A DNA stretch of 64,000 bases from Lentzea albida (GCF_900111005.1 NZ_FOFV01000001.1:1053600-1117599), one strand, 5' to 3'. Shown: positions 1-9,700, counted from the first letter of the stretch. Program-made: numbers and translations. Notes: a model not told the origin generated them from the sequence alone.

Positions 1-167
1 TGCTCGGCGCGACCGAGCACTGGCTCTCCACGTTCGGCCAGCAGGACCTTTACTGGTACGGCAACGCCACCGACTTCCGGCGCGGCTTCCCCGCGTTCCT
101 CGGGGCGCTCGACGGCGTGCTCGCCCAGGCGGGCCACCTGCGATCGCTCCGGGCGCCGAACCCGTAG
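1..167 (+). CDS. C-terminal end of an unidentified protein (partial)
   Basis: An open frame runs from the left edge to a TAG at 165-167 and gives 54 residues, beginning LGATEHWLSTF and ending RSLRAPNP. The window cuts off the rest. The stretch is rich in Trp, Tyr and Phe and looks like the helical end of a globular protein. I do not recognise the family. Its stop codon is embedded in the -10 box proposed for the next gene, so the two genes are tightly packed on the same strand. Confidence 0.5.
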   Translation, partial: LGATEHWLSTFGQQDLYWYGNATDFRRGFPAFLGALDGVLAQAGHLRSLRAPNP

Positions 168-170
168 GCT
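165..170 (+). promoter_or_regulatory. -10 box of the M16 peptidase operon
   Basis: TAGGCT lies 6 nt before the ATG at 177, the spacing expected when transcription starts at or next to the start codon (leaderless mRNA). The first three bases are also the stop codon of the upstream gene. No good Shine-Dalgarno sequence precedes the ATG. No clear -35 was identified. Confidence 0.5.
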
Positions 171-176
171 TGCTCC

Positions 177-1460
177 ATGGCCTCACCCGAACTGCACAGG
201 TTCACGTTGCCCAACGGCCTGCGGGTGGTGCTCGCCCCCGACGCCAGCGCACCGGTCGTCGGCGTCAGCGTGCACTACGACGTCGGCTTCCGCTCCGAGC
301 CCGAAGGGCGCACCGGGTTCGCGCACCTCTTCGAACATCTGATGTTCCAGGGCAGCGAGAGCCTCGAGAAGCTGGCGCACTTCCGGCACGTGCAGTCGTC
401 GGGCGGCACGTTCAACGGGTCCACGCACCCCGACTACACCGACTACTACCAGGTGCTGCCGAGCGCGGCCCTGGAGCGGGCGCTGTTCCTCGAAGCCGAC
501 CGCATGCGCGCGCCGAAGCTCACCGAGGAGAACCTCCGCAACCAGATCGACGTGGTGAAGGAGGAGATCCGGCTCAACGTGCTGAACCGCCCGTACGGCG
601 GGTTCCCCTGGATCCTGCTGCCCGCGGTGCTGTTCAAGACGTTCGCCAACGCGCACAACGGCTACGGCGACTTCGTCGACCTGGAGAGCGCGACGGTCGA
701 CGACTGCGCGGAGTTCTTCGACACCTACTACAGCCCCGCCAACGCGGTGCTGACCGTGGCGGGCGACCTCGACGTCGAGGCCACGAAGGCGTTGGTGGAG
801 AAGCACTTCGGCGACGTGCCCGCGCGGCCGAAGCCCGAGCGCCCCTCGTTCGCCGAGCCCGCCCCGCAGGGCGAGGTCCGCCACGAGCACGGCGACGCGC
901 TGGCCCCGCTGCCCGCGATCGCGATCGGCTACCGCGTGCCGGACCCGACCACCGACATCGACGGCTACCTCGCCTACCTGGTGCTCGCCGGCGTGCTCGC
1001 GGACGGCGACAGCTCGCGCCTGCAGCAGCGCCTCGTGCACCGCGAGGGCATCGTGATCGACCTGAACGCGGGCTGCGGCCTGTTCGGCCCGCTCGAAGCG
1101 CGCGACCCGGACACGTTCAGCATCACCGCGATCCACGCCGCCGAGGTCGAGGCCGCCCAGGTCGTCGCGGCCATCGACGAGGAGCTGCAGAAGCTCGCGC
1201 AGGAGCCGCCGTCGGCCGAGGAGCTCGCGAAGGTCACGGCCCGCTGGGCGTCGACCATGCACAAGGAGCACGACCGGCTCACGAACCGCACGCTGGGCCT
1301 CGGCTCCGCGGAGCTGCTGTTCGGCCGCGCCGAGCTGATCTACGAACTGCCGGAGCGGATCGCCTCGGTGACCGTCGACGAGGTGTCCGCCGCGGCCAAG
1401 GCGCTGCGTCCCGACTCCCGCGCCCTTCTTCTCGTCAAGCCCACCGGAGGAGCCCAGTGA
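177..1460 (+). CDS. M16 family zinc metallopeptidase, zinc-binding subunit
   Basis: 427 aa. The inverted zinc motif HLFEH is at residues 50-54 (ligands H50 and H54, catalytic E53), and the third ligand Glu is near residue 130 in a VVKEEIRL context, as in pitrilysin/mitochondrial-processing-peptidase proteins. The Arg/Tyr pair that other M16 enzymes carry in the second half is not evident: the equivalent stretch near residue 280 reads SSRLQQRLVHREGIVID with no Tyr. The next gene has that pair but no zinc motif, so the two probably form a heterodimeric M16B peptidase. It has no signal peptide, so the enzyme is probably cytoplasmic. The stop overlaps the next start by 4 nt (GTGA), indicating translational coupling. 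Confidence 0.93.
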   Translation: MASPELHRFTLPNGLRVVLAPDASAPVVGVSVHYDVGFRSEPEGRTGFAHLFEHLMFQGSESLEKLAHFRHVQSSGGTFNGSTHPDYTDYYQVLPSAALERALFLEADRMRAPKLTEENLRNQIDVVKEEIRLNVLNRPYGGFPWILLPAVLFKTFANAHNGYGDFVDLESATVDDCAEFFDTYYSPANAVLTVAGDLDVEATKALVEKHFGDVPARPKPERPSFAEPAPQGEVRHEHGDALAPLPAIAIGYRVPDPTTDIDGYLAYLVLAGVLADGDSSRLQQRLVHREGIVIDLNAGCGLFGPLEARDPDTFSITAIHAAEVEAAQVVAAIDEELQKLAQEPPSAEELAKVTARWASTMHKEHDRLTNRTLGLGSAELLFGRAELIYELPERIASVTVDEVSAAAKALRPDSRALLLVKPTGGAQ

Positions 1461-2845
1461 CCTCGGCAAAGACCCACCGCACCGCCGAGGAGATCGGGCG
1501 CACCGCAACGGGCCCGCGCCCGCTGCCGCCGCTGGGCGAGCAGAAGGCGGCCGCGGAGCTGTCCACTGTGGACACGACGCTGCCGAACGGCCTGCGCGTC
1601 ATCGCCGTCCGCCGCGCCACCGTGCCGATGGTCGAGCTGCGCCTGCGGGTCCCGTTCGCGGACCCGTCCGGCACCAGCGCCGGCTCCCAGCACTCCGCGG
1701 CGGCCGAGATCCTCGCGAACACCGTGCTGACGGGCACGTCCACGCGTTCGCGCGTCGAGATCGACACCGAGCTGGCGCTGGTCGGCGGCGAGCTCGACGC
1801 CGTGGTCGACCCGGAGCGCCTGAGCTTCACCGGCAACGCACTGGCGAGCGGCCTCGGCACCGTGCTGGAGGTGCTGGCCGACGTCCTGACCGGCGCCGCC
1901 TACCCGGCCGACGAGGTCGAGCGCGAGCGCGCCCGCCTGGTCGAGCGCATCACGCTCGCCCGGTCGCAGCCGAGCGTCATCGCCCGCGAGGCGCTGCAGA
2001 AGCTGCTCTACGGCGACCACCCGTACGCCAAGGAGATGCCGGAGGCCGACGAGGTCGCCGCCGTCTCCCGTGAGGACGTGGTGGCCCTGCACGGCAAGGC
2101 GCTGCTGCCGCGTGGCTCGGTGCTGGTCGTCGTCGGTGACGTCGAGCCCGCCGAGGCCGTGTCCCAGATCGGCGACGCCCTCGGTGCGTGGCAGGGCGAC
2201 GGCGAGGCCGTCCAGCTGCCGCCGCTGCCGAAGGTGTCCGGTGGCGACGTGGCGCTGGTGCACCGCGCCGGTGCCGTTCAGTCGCAGATCCGCCTCGCCG
2301 CACAGGCGATCCCGCGCACCGACGAGCGCTACCCGGCGCTGCAGCTCGCGAACCTGGTCTACGGCGGGTTCTTCTCGTCGCGCCTGGTCGAGAACATCCG
2401 CGAGGACAAGGGCTACACCTACAGCGCCCGGTCGCACCCCGAGTTCACCGTGCACGGCGCGACGTTGCTGATCGACGCCGACACGGCGTCGGACGTGACG
2501 GCGGCGGCGCTGCTGGAGACCCGCTACGAACTGGCGCGCCTCGGCCTCGTGCCGCCGTCGGAGTCCGAAGTGGACACCGCGCGCAGCTACGCCGTCGGCA
2601 CGTTGCTCACCAGCACGTCCTCGCAGGGCGGCCTGGCGTCGTTCCTCGTGAACCTCGTCGCGCTGGGCCTCGGCCTCGACTGGCTGGTCGCGCACCCGCA
2701 GCGACTGGCGGCCGTCACGCCCGAGCAGGTGGCCGCGGCCGCGCTGGAGTTCTTCGCGCCGGCCAACTTCACCGGTGTGCTCGTCGGTGACGCCGACCTG
2801 CTCAAGCCGAAGCTGTCCGCACTGGGTGGAGTCTCGTTCCAGTGA
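1457..2845 (+). CDS. M16 family peptidase, non-zinc (R/Y) subunit
   Basis: 462 aa from GTG at 1457, which overlaps the upstream stop. It has the M16 fold sequence pattern, but where HxxEH should be it reads SQHSAAAEI, so it cannot bind zinc in the usual way. It keeps the substrate-binding segment FFSSRLVENIREDKGYTYSA near residues 305-325, holding the Arg and Tyr residues typical of the second half of M16 enzymes. This division of labour is known from heterodimeric bacterial M16B peptidases. An upstream in-frame extension exists in the reading frame but runs antisense-like through the previous gene and is not real. It is coupled to nudC by another GTGA overlap. Confidence 0.92.
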   Translation: MTSAKTHRTAEEIGRTATGPRPLPPLGEQKAAAELSTVDTTLPNGLRVIAVRRATVPMVELRLRVPFADPSGTSAGSQHSAAAEILANTVLTGTSTRSRVEIDTELALVGGELDAVVDPERLSFTGNALASGLGTVLEVLADVLTGAAYPADEVERERARLVERITLARSQPSVIAREALQKLLYGDHPYAKEMPEADEVAAVSREDVVALHGKALLPRGSVLVVVGDVEPAEAVSQIGDALGAWQGDGEAVQLPPLPKVSGGDVALVHRAGAVQSQIRLAAQAIPRTDERYPALQLANLVYGGFFSSRLVENIREDKGYTYSARSHPEFTVHGATLLIDADTASDVTAAALLETRYELARLGLVPPSESEVDTARSYAVGTLLTSTSSQGGLASFLVNLVALGLGLDWLVAHPQRLAAVTPEQVAAAALEFFAPANFTGVLVGDADLLKPKLSALGGVSFQ

Positions 2846-3798
2846 GCTTCGACCTGATCGGGCTACCGGCGCTGTCGCGGTCCGCGATCGACCGGGGCGA
2901 GCCGTTGCGCGGCGACGACGAGAAGCTCGCCGCGCTCTGGCCCAAGGCCCGGATGATCGTCGTGGACACGCGCGGCCGCACCCTGGTCGCCGACCGCGGC
3001 ACGAGGCTCGCCGACCGGCCGGCCGTCGAGTTCGGCGACCTGCCCCCGGTCAACGCCGTCCTGCTGGGTGAGCAGGACGGCGTGGCGTACTTCGCCGTGC
3101 TGATGCCCGCCGAGGAGGGCGAGGCGACACCGCCGAGCCGCGCCTGGGGCCCGCCCGAGCTCACGGACGAGCCGCAGTGGCTCGACCTGCGCCAGGCGGG
3201 CGCGACGCTGGACGACACGTCGGCCGGGCTGTTCACGACGGCCGCCGCGCTGTTCCAGTGGCACCGCCTCGGCAAGTACTGCGCGAAGTGCGGCGCCAGG
3301 ACCGTGCTCGAGAAGTCCGGCTGGACGTCGGTCTGCTCGGGGTGCGGGCGCGAGGAGTACCCGCGCACCGACGCGGCCGTGATCTGCCTCGTGCACGACG
3401 GCGCGGACCAGGTGCTCGTCGCGCGCGGCCCGGAGTGGCCCGAGGGCCGGTTCTCCGTGCTCGCCGGGTTCGTCGAGGCCGGCGAGTCGCTCGAAGCCTG
3501 CGTGGCGCGGGAGATCTGCGAGGAGGTCGGCGTCACCGTCCGGGACATCCGCTACCTCGGCTCGCAGCCGTGGCCGTTCCCCCGGTCGTTGATGATCGGG
3601 TTCGAGGCCGTGGCCGACCCAGCCGACCCGTTGACGCTCGCCGAGGGCGAGATCGCGGAGGCGAAGTGGGTGTCGCGGGCCGACGTGCGGCGGTCGATCG
3701 AGGAACCGGGCAGCGTCCCGGGGCTCGGGCTCGCTGGTGGCGCGTCGATCGCTTTCCGGATGTTGCAGAGCTGGTCAGGCGCTCAGTCAGAGCAGTGA
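2842..3798 (+). CDS. nudC: NAD(+)/NADH diphosphatase NudC
   Basis: 318 aa. Nudix hydrolase that cleaves NADH to NMNH and AMP and removes NAD caps from RNA. A four-cysteine zinc ribbon (CAKC and CSGC, about residues 148-169) is followed by the Nudix box GFVEAGESLEACVAREICEEVGV-type signature near residues 210-232 (key residues G, E, REICEE) and the NudC hallmark SQPWPFPRS. GTG start overlaps the upstream stop, so it is the third gene of the M16 operon. Its last 12 nt overlap the 3' end of the convergent jetD gene. Confidence 0.95.
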   Translation: MSFDLIGLPALSRSAIDRGEPLRGDDEKLAALWPKARMIVVDTRGRTLVADRGTRLADRPAVEFGDLPPVNAVLLGEQDGVAYFAVLMPAEEGEATPPSRAWGPPELTDEPQWLDLRQAGATLDDTSAGLFTTAAALFQWHRLGKYCAKCGARTVLEKSGWTSVCSGCGREEYPRTDAAVICLVHDGADQVLVARGPEWPEGRFSVLAGFVEAGESLEACVAREICEEVGVTVRDIRYLGSQPWPFPRSLMIGFEAVADPADPLTLAEGEIAEAKWVSRADVRRSIEEPGSVPGLGLAGGASIAFRMLQSWSGAQSEQ

Positions 3799-4806
3799 CG
3801 GCAGCACGTGCTCCTCGGTGACCACGAGCCCGGTCGTGGCCATGGTGTCCGCCAGGTGCGGGTCCCAGCTCGCGGTCTCCGGCCGGCTGTTCAGCGTCGG
3901 CAGCTCCACGCCGCGGGCGACCAGCGTGGCCACGGCGTCGCGGTAGTCCTGCGCTGACATCCGCCACGCCGTGCCACCGGTCCAGGCGAGCACCTCGTTG
4001 GTGACGCGGAGGCCGTCCGGCGTGAAGTCGTTGTGGCACTTCACCGTCTTGCCGTCGAGGTGGTGCTTCGCCTGCGGCGTCAGGCCGCGCGGGAGCACCA
4101 CCAGCGTGCCGGGCAGACCGGACTCGAGCAGGCGCGGGCTGCGGACGACGGTGACCTCCCGCGCTTCCAGGGTGTCGTTCAGCGTCAGGTAGCCCTGTGA
4201 GGTGAGGACCGGGTCGCTGTAGGCGTCGGGCAGGACACCCGCGCGCTCCCAGTCGAGCCCGGCCAGCGCCAGTGCTTTGTGGACGATCCGGGTGAGCGGG
4301 CGGCCGTCGTCGAGGTCGTTGCCCGCCAACGCGAACCGCGTGGTCCAGCGGCGGGGCTCGGCGTGCAGCCGCGCGAGGATCGACGCGGCCTGGTTCGCGA
4401 TCATCGGCAGCGCGGGCTGCGGGATCTTGCCGTACCGGCGGACGTGTTCGATCCACTCGCCGGTCCACGGCTCGTGCAGCAACCCGTTCTCGCGCAACGC
4501 GAACTTCAGCACCGCGTCCGCCGTGGAGGCCTCTTCGGACGTGGACAGGCCGATCGGCTTGCCGTGCACCGATTCGAGCACCTCGGGCAACGTGCTGCCG
4601 TGCGCGCGGATGTGCTCGTCCAGGCGTGCCAGCGAGATCTGGCGGCGGGCGGGGTGCGCGATCGGCTTGCGCAGCAGCTCACCGAGGACGGTCGCGGTGC
4701 CCGCGTCCTCGACGCGGAAGCTGAACGCCGAGCGGCCACCACCCTCCATCGTCTCGCGCGCGAGGCGCCAGAACTCGGCCAGTTCGGGGCGGTCGTACTC
4801 GGTCAC
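3787..4806 (-). CDS. jetD: Wadjet type II JetD-like protein (TIGR02679/DUF2399), degenerate Toprim
   Basis: 339 aa from GTG at 4806. Family features seen: LARLDEHIRAHG in the N-terminal part, AWRMSAQDYRDAV and HLADTMATTGLVVTEEHVLPSLL-type ending (key residues WRM, DY, EE, LL). In active JetD/TIGR02679 proteins the nuclease centre has a Glu in a CENP-like motif and a DFD motif. Here the matching places read VVRSPRLLE (Glu replaced by Arg) and HNDFTPDG (second Asp replaced by Thr), from my memory of the family. The protein is also short. It therefore may not cut DNA. jetABC lie 1.9 kb upstream on the same strand behind three genes on the opposite strand. It has its own TAGGTT promoter. Confidence 0.8.
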   Translation of the reverse strand: MTEYDRPELAEFWRLARETMEGGGRSAFSFRVEDAGTATVLGELLRKPIAHPARRQISLARLDEHIRAHGSTLPEVLESVHGKPIGLSTSEEASTADAVLKFALRENGLLHEPWTGEWIEHVRRYGKIPQPALPMIANQAASILARLHAEPRRWTTRFALAGNDLDDGRPLTRIVHKALALAGLDWERAGVLPDAYSDPVLTSQGYLTLNDTLEAREVTVVRSPRLLESGLPGTLVVLPRGLTPQAKHHLDGKTVKCHNDFTPDGLRVTNEVLAWTGGTAWRMSAQDYRDAVATLVARGVELPTLNSRPETASWDPHLADTMATTGLVVTEEHVLPSLL

Positions 4807-4812
4807 GGCACC

Positions 4813-4818
4813 AACCTA
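4813..4818 (-). promoter_or_regulatory. -10 box of jetD
   Basis: Read on the minus strand this is TAGGTT, 6 nt before the GTG start at 4806, consistent with a leaderless transcript. It means jetD is transcribed independently of jetABC. The box lies back to back with the tetR promoter, so a regulator bound here could affect both. Confidence 0.45.
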
Positions 4819-4822
4819 GGCC

Positions 4823-4851
4823 TTGACAGAACGACCCGGTGAGCGGAGGCT
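4823..4851 (+). promoter_or_regulatory. tetR promoter
   Basis: A consensus -35 TTGACA (4823-4828), 17-nt spacer and GAGGCT (4846-4851) sit 8 nt before ATG 4860. This supports a leaderless start at 4860 instead of the in-frame GTG at 4839, which falls inside the promoter. Confidence 0.5.
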
Positions 4852-4859
4852 GCCTAACC

Positions 4860-5471
4860 ATGAGCGCCGCGCCTAATCGTGATAGGCAAGCCGAACGCCG
4901 TGAGGCGACCCGCCGGGAGATCGTCGACGCCGCGTGGGAGATCGCGCGCCGCGACGGCCTGGCCGCCGTCACGTTGCGCGAGGTCGCGGCCATGATCGGC
5001 ATGCGGTCGCCGTCGCTGTACTCGCACTTCGACTCGAAGAACGCGATCTACGACGCCATGTTCGGGCAGGCCTGGACCCTCTTCCTGGACGAGATGAGGC
5101 AGCAGGACCTGCCCGCGGCGCCGAGGGAGGCGTTGCTCGCGATCGCCGAGCACTTCTTCGCCTTCTCGATCACCGACGTCGCCCGCTACCAACTGCTGAA
5201 CCAGCGCTCGATCCCCGGTTTCGTCCCGTCCGAGGCCGCCTACGCGCCGTCGGTCGAGGTGATCGGCCTGCTGCACGAGACGTTCGACCGGCTCGGCGTC
5301 CCCGACCGCGCGGACGCCGACCTCTTCCTCGCCCTGTGCGGAGGCCTGCTCGAACGACAGCTCGCGAACGAGCCCGGCGGCGACCGCTGGACCCGCCAAC
5401 TGCCCCGCGTGATCGACATGTTCGCCGACGAGGTCGGCCTGCCAGGACCATCCCTGAGGAGCTCCCGATGA
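4860..5471 (+). CDS. TetR family transcriptional regulator
   Basis: 203 aa. The N-terminal HTH is typical: REIVDAAWEIARRDGLAAVTLREVAAMIG then SPSLYSHFDSKNAIYDAMF (the LYSHF turn and K are characteristic). The rest is a helical ligand-binding domain of unknown specificity. Start at ATG 4860 is chosen from promoter position. It is translationally coupled (ATGA) to the mycothiol-dependent enzyme that follows, so the likely target is its own operon, and possibly the divergent jetD, whose start is only 53 nt away. Confidence 0.92.
   Translation: MSAAPNRDRQAERREATRREIVDAAWEIARRDGLAAVTLREVAAMIGMRSPSLYSHFDSKNAIYDAMFGQAWTLFLDEMRQQDLPAAPREALLAIAEHFFAFSITDVARYQLLNQRSIPGFVPSEAAYAPSVEVIGLLHETFDRLGVPDRADADLFLALCGGLLERQLANEPGGDRWTRQLPRVIDMFADEVGLPGPSLRSSR
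4871..4887. promoter_or_regulatory. Possible TetR operator (inverted repeat)
   Basis: GCCTA and TAGGC arms face each other around a 7-nt centre (4871-4887). A further TGCCTA lies at 4851-4856, just after the proposed -10. The arrangement at the start of a TetR gene fits autoregulation, but the arms are short. Confidence 0.3.
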
Positions 5472-6208
5472 CCACAGCACTCGCCGCCAGACCCCGCACG
5501 TCACCGTTGGACCGCTCGGTCGCGATGCGTCTCGCCGCGACCGAGTACGACCGGGTCGCCGCCCTGCTCGCCGGCCTCGCCCCGCACGACTGGGACAGGC
5601 CCACCTCGTGCCCGGGATGGGACGTGCGCGCGATGGCCACGCACGTCCTCGGCATGGCCGAGATGTCCGCGTCGATGCGCGAGAGCCTGCGCCAGGCCAG
5701 GGCCGCCCAGGCGCGCGACGGCGTGTTCATCGACGAGCTGACCGCCCTGCAGGTGGACGAACGCGCCGGCATGACCCCGGCCGCCATCGTCGCCCGGTTC
5801 GCCGAGGTGGCCCCGAAAGCGGCGAAGGCACGTCGTCGCATGCCGAGTTTCGTGCGTGCGCGCCGCATGCCCGGGACCCAGCACGTGAACGGGCGCGACG
5901 AGACGTGGACGCTCGGGTTCCTCTCCGACGTGATCATGACCCGCGACCCGTGGATGCACCGCACCGACCTCGCCCTGGCCACCGGGGCCGCGGTGGAGCT
6001 GACGGCCGAGCACGACGGCGTGCTGGTCGACGACGTGGTGCGCGAGTGGTTCGACCGGGTCGGCCGGGTGGTGTCGTTGCGGCTCACCGGGCCCGCGGGT
6101 GGCGTGTGGGGTGAGGGGGAGCCGGAGGTGGAGCTCGACGCGGTCGAGTTCTGCCGGGCGCTCGCGGGGCGCGGGGCCGCGCCGCTGGGCACCGAGGTGC
6201 CGTTCTGA
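5468..6208 (+). CDS. Maleylpyruvate isomerase family mycothiol-dependent enzyme
   Basis: 246 aa. N-terminal DinB-like four-helix domain of the MDMPI type: the segment with CPGWDVRAMATHVLGMAEM carries the first metal-binding His, and DVIMTRDPWMHRTDLALATG carries a second. This superfamily uses mycothiol (or related thiols) in isomerase or transferase reactions, and the substrate cannot be read from sequence. ATG overlaps the stop of tetR, so regulator and enzyme form one unit. The frame is open far upstream through tetR, but that extension is a shadow. Confidence 0.85.
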   Translation: MTTALAARPRTSPLDRSVAMRLAATEYDRVAALLAGLAPHDWDRPTSCPGWDVRAMATHVLGMAEMSASMRESLRQARAAQARDGVFIDELTALQVDERAGMTPAAIVARFAEVAPKAAKARRRMPSFVRARRMPGTQHVNGRDETWTLGFLSDVIMTRDPWMHRTDLALATGAAVELTAEHDGVLVDDVVREWFDRVGRVVSLRLTGPAGGVWGEGEPEVELDAVEFCRALAGRGAAPLGTEVPF

Positions 6209-6229
6209 GGCTTGGGAGAAGAACAACAG

Positions 6230-6691
6230 GTGGCCCTCTCGTACAGCCTCGACATCGCGACCCCGCTGCCGGCGGACCAGGTCGCGCGCCGTCTGCCCGT
6301 GCTGCCGGGCGACCCCGAGATCACGCTGGGCCAGCTCCTCGACGGGGTGGCCGTCGCCGGCGGCACGTGGGTCAGGGTCGGCCAGGCCAAGCCCCGCCCG
6401 TGGAGCGTCGTGGAGTCCGACCTCGGGTTCACACCGACGGTCTGGGTCGCGTTCCGGCTCGACAAGGAGACCGACACCGCCCGGCAGCTCGACGACGTGG
6501 TCCGGCGGACGGTCGCGCTGCTCGACGAGGTGCCCGGCGACGCGGTGCTGCACTTCGACTACGAGGTCGTGTGGCTGCTGCGCCGCGGTGGTGAGCTGAG
6601 CCTGAACGACCGCGACGACATCTGGACGCCGGCGCGGCTCGCGGCGGTGGGAGCACGTCCGCACCGCCGCGGCACACCGGCGTTCGGCTAG
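6230..6691 (+). CDS. SitI3-like family protein
   Basis: 153 aa from GTG 6230. Opens with VALSYSLDIATPLPADQVARRL and ends with DIWTPARLAAVGARPHR, which resembles the SitI3 family, first described as a myxobacterial contact-toxin immunity protein; most actinobacterial members have no known role. No toxin gene is next to it. A TTG 18 nt upstream is also in frame. It lies 21 nt after the mycothiol enzyme and is convergent with jetC. Family call rests on the N-terminal pattern only. Confidence 0.55.
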   Translation: MALSYSLDIATPLPADQVARRLPVLPGDPEITLGQLLDGVAVAGGTWVRVGQAKPRPWSVVESDLGFTPTVWVAFRLDKETDTARQLDDVVRRTVALLDEVPGDAVLHFDYEVVWLLRRGGELSLNDRDDIWTPARLAAVGARPHRRGTPAFG

Positions 6692-6716
6692 GGGCCGCGG
6701 CGGAGTTTCCCGCCCG

Positions 6717-9700
6717 TCAGGGGTCGATGCGGTCCAGCGCCGCCCCGTCCCACGTCGTCTGCGTGCACGCCACACCCCGGCCGTTCTTCGGCCGCAGCAC
6801 GTCGTAGATGTGCATGCGCGGGATCTTGTCCGACACGCCCCAGCCGGACGGCCAGGTGATCACCCAGTCCATGTCGAGGTCGACCAGCAGGCCGAGCATG
6901 CGCGCGATGGTCGGGTCGTCGAGGCGTTCGAAGGCCTCGTCGAGCAGCACCAGGCGCAGCGGGTCGAACTCGTCGCTCACGGCGTCGTAGAAGCTCGCGG
7001 CCGCCGCGAACAGCGTCACGTACGAGATCAGGCGGGTCTCGCCCGACGACAGCTGCTTCAGGCGCCGTTCGCGCGGGCCGCCGTCCGGGCCCGTGTCGGC
7101 GACGGTCACGGTGAACTGGTGCCACGTGCGGTAGTCGAGGGCGCGGGACAGGATCTCGGCGTAGCCGCCGGAGTGCGTGTCGCGCTCGTTCTCGATCCGC
7201 TCGGTGAAGACGCGGCGCAGCGTGGCGTCCTGCTCGGGGGTGCGTTCGCCGAACGGCAGGCGCACCAGCGCAAGCGCTTGCCGCGTCGCGTCGTCCAGCG
7301 CGCTCGACGACTTCCAGGCCAGCTTGACGTGCACGCCCTGGCTGGAGCGTGCCTGGCCGAGCACCTCGTTCATGCGCTTGGTCAGGTCCTCCGCGACGGT
7401 GATCTGGCCGCGCAGCCACTCGGCCAGGTCGCGGATCAGGTAGTCGGCGAAGATGCCCTGGTACTGCTCGTCGAGGAACCCGCGCTGCTCGGCCAGCTTC
7501 GTCGTCACGGTGCGGGCGGCGACGGCGACGGGCTTCGCGCCCTCCTCGCCGGTCACGGTGACGGTGAGCAGGCCCGCGTGCTGTTCGGCGGCGATGTCGT
7601 GGCTGCCCGCCAGGGAGGTCTGCAACGCCTGCAGCTTCGCGATCACGGTGGCCTCGGTGCCGCCGCGGCGGTCGCCGGTCTCCGCGATCAGCGCGCGGAC
7701 CGAGACCTCGTCGGACGCACCGTCGTGGTCCGGGAACGCGGCCACCACCAGGCCCGGCGCGCGGACCGTGGCGCCGAAGTTCGCGGACGCCCGCGCCAGC
7801 GCCTCCTCGGACTCGGCGACCTGCGTGGAGTTGGTCTCCAGCAACGCTTCCAGCTTCGCCGCCTGCTCGCGCGCGGTCGTGATGCTCTCCCGCACGCCCT
7901 TGAGGTCCTCGCGCATCTTCTTGCGCGACTTCTCCAGCGACGTGAGCTGCTCGCTGATCTCCTTGGCCTCGCCGCCGACCGCGTCGGTCAGCTCGGCCAG
8001 GGTTCCTGCCTGGGCGGAGTAGTCGACGCACCGGCTGTCGGCGTCGGCCTCGGCGGTCCGCCGGTCGGCGACGGCCTCGTGGTAGCGGTGCGAGGCGTCC
8101 GCGAGGTCGGAGATCGTGCCCTGGCACCGCCTCTTCACCGCGTCCCCGAGCAGGTCGGCGGTCCGCTGGGCGTCGCCGGCGGCCGCGCGGGCCTGGCGGA
8201 GCGCCTCGGTGTCCGGCGGCAGCCCGGCGTCCCCGGCCTGGCGGGTCAGTTCCGACCTCGCCGCCTCCAGCCGGGACTGGGCGTCCTCCAACGCCTCCCG
8301 CAGCTCGAACGTGCGTTGCCGCGCGCGCACCGCCGACTCCTCGGCCGCCTGGACGCGGCTGTGCTTCGCGATCAGCTCACCGTCGCCGGGGAACGCCGCG
8401 AGGTGCGCCTCCCACGTGGCGACGTGCTCGTGGGCGCGCGCCAGTTCGTCCTCGGCGGTGCCGAGCCGGGCCCGCAGGTCGGCCAGTTCCTCTTCCAGCG
8501 CGGCGATGCGACGGCCACGCGCCGCCTGCCGCGCACCCGCGCCGATGAACTCGGCCTCGGGCTTGGTGAAGCGGCCGGTCAGCACGCCGGAGCGCCACAC
8601 GCCGTCCGTGGTGAGGCTCAGCGTGTCCTGGTCGTCCAGCGACACCGCGCGCAGCAGGTCCGCGACGAACCCCTCCGGCACGGGCGAGCCCTCGACCGCG
8701 GGCACGAGCACGTCCGCGAGGGTGCGGCCGCCGACCGGGGAGCTCGCGACGGCCAGCACGTCGTTCAGTTCGGTGTCGGCCAGCGTGACCCAGGCGTCGA
8801 GCAGGCCGCTCGCCTGCAAGGCCGCCTCGAGCCCGGCCCGTTCCTCGTCGGTGAGCGACGGCGCGAAGTCCACGAGCCGGTAGAACGGCGCGCCCTGAGA
8901 GGCATCGCGGTTCGCCGACACGTACCGGCCCGGCACCGGCACGCGCTCGTTGCCGGAACGCAGGCCGACGAGCTCCTCGTCCAGCGCGTCGAGGCGGGCG
9001 CGCAGGTCGGCGCGCTGCTGGGTGAACGCGTGCGCGGCGTCGCGGGCCGTCTGCACGAGCGGCCCCGCCCACTCGCGGGCGGTGGTGCTCAACGTCCTCG
9101 CGGCGGCCGGGTCGGCGGTCTGCGGCAGCTCCAACGCCTCCGCCGGGCGCTCGTCGAGCAACGGACCGCTCGACGTCCACACCTCGACCTGCTCCAGCCA
9201 GGCCTGCACGACCTCGGCCAGTTCCTGCGCCTCCTGGTTGCGCAGCGACGTCGACTCGGTCGCGCCGAGCTGGGCGTCACGGGCCTTCTGCCGCAACGAC
9301 TCCACCTCGCGCTGCTGCGCGTCCAGCGCCAGCGCCTGCTCGTGCAGCGCCATCGCGAGCGCACCCCGTTGCCGCGCGAGGGAAGCGATGCCCGCGGTCT
9401 GGTCGGTCACCGACGCCAGCGCGGTCAGCACGTCCTCGGTCGCGGCGGCGGGCGGCACGCGGCGTTCGATCGGCAGCGGTCCCGCCTCGGGATCGGGCTT
9501 GGCGCGCACGGAGTCCGTGGTCACCGCGGCCTCGACGGCCGGGACCTGCGGCACGTCCGGCGCGAGGTCCGGGTCCATGCCCGCGAGGCGCAGGTTCTCG
9601 CGCAACGGCTCGCTCAGCGCGTCGGCGGCCTGGAGGTCCTCCGCGAGGCGCTTCAGCAGGCGCAGCACGGTGTCGACGGCCGCGTCCTCCTGCGCGCGCT

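Noticed and set aside
170..1456. A long ORF running through the first M16 gene in another frame and fused to the second M16 peptidase
   Set aside because: The first 430 residues are Arg/Ala-rich low-complexity shadow translation. The real protein starts at GTG 1457 inside this frame.
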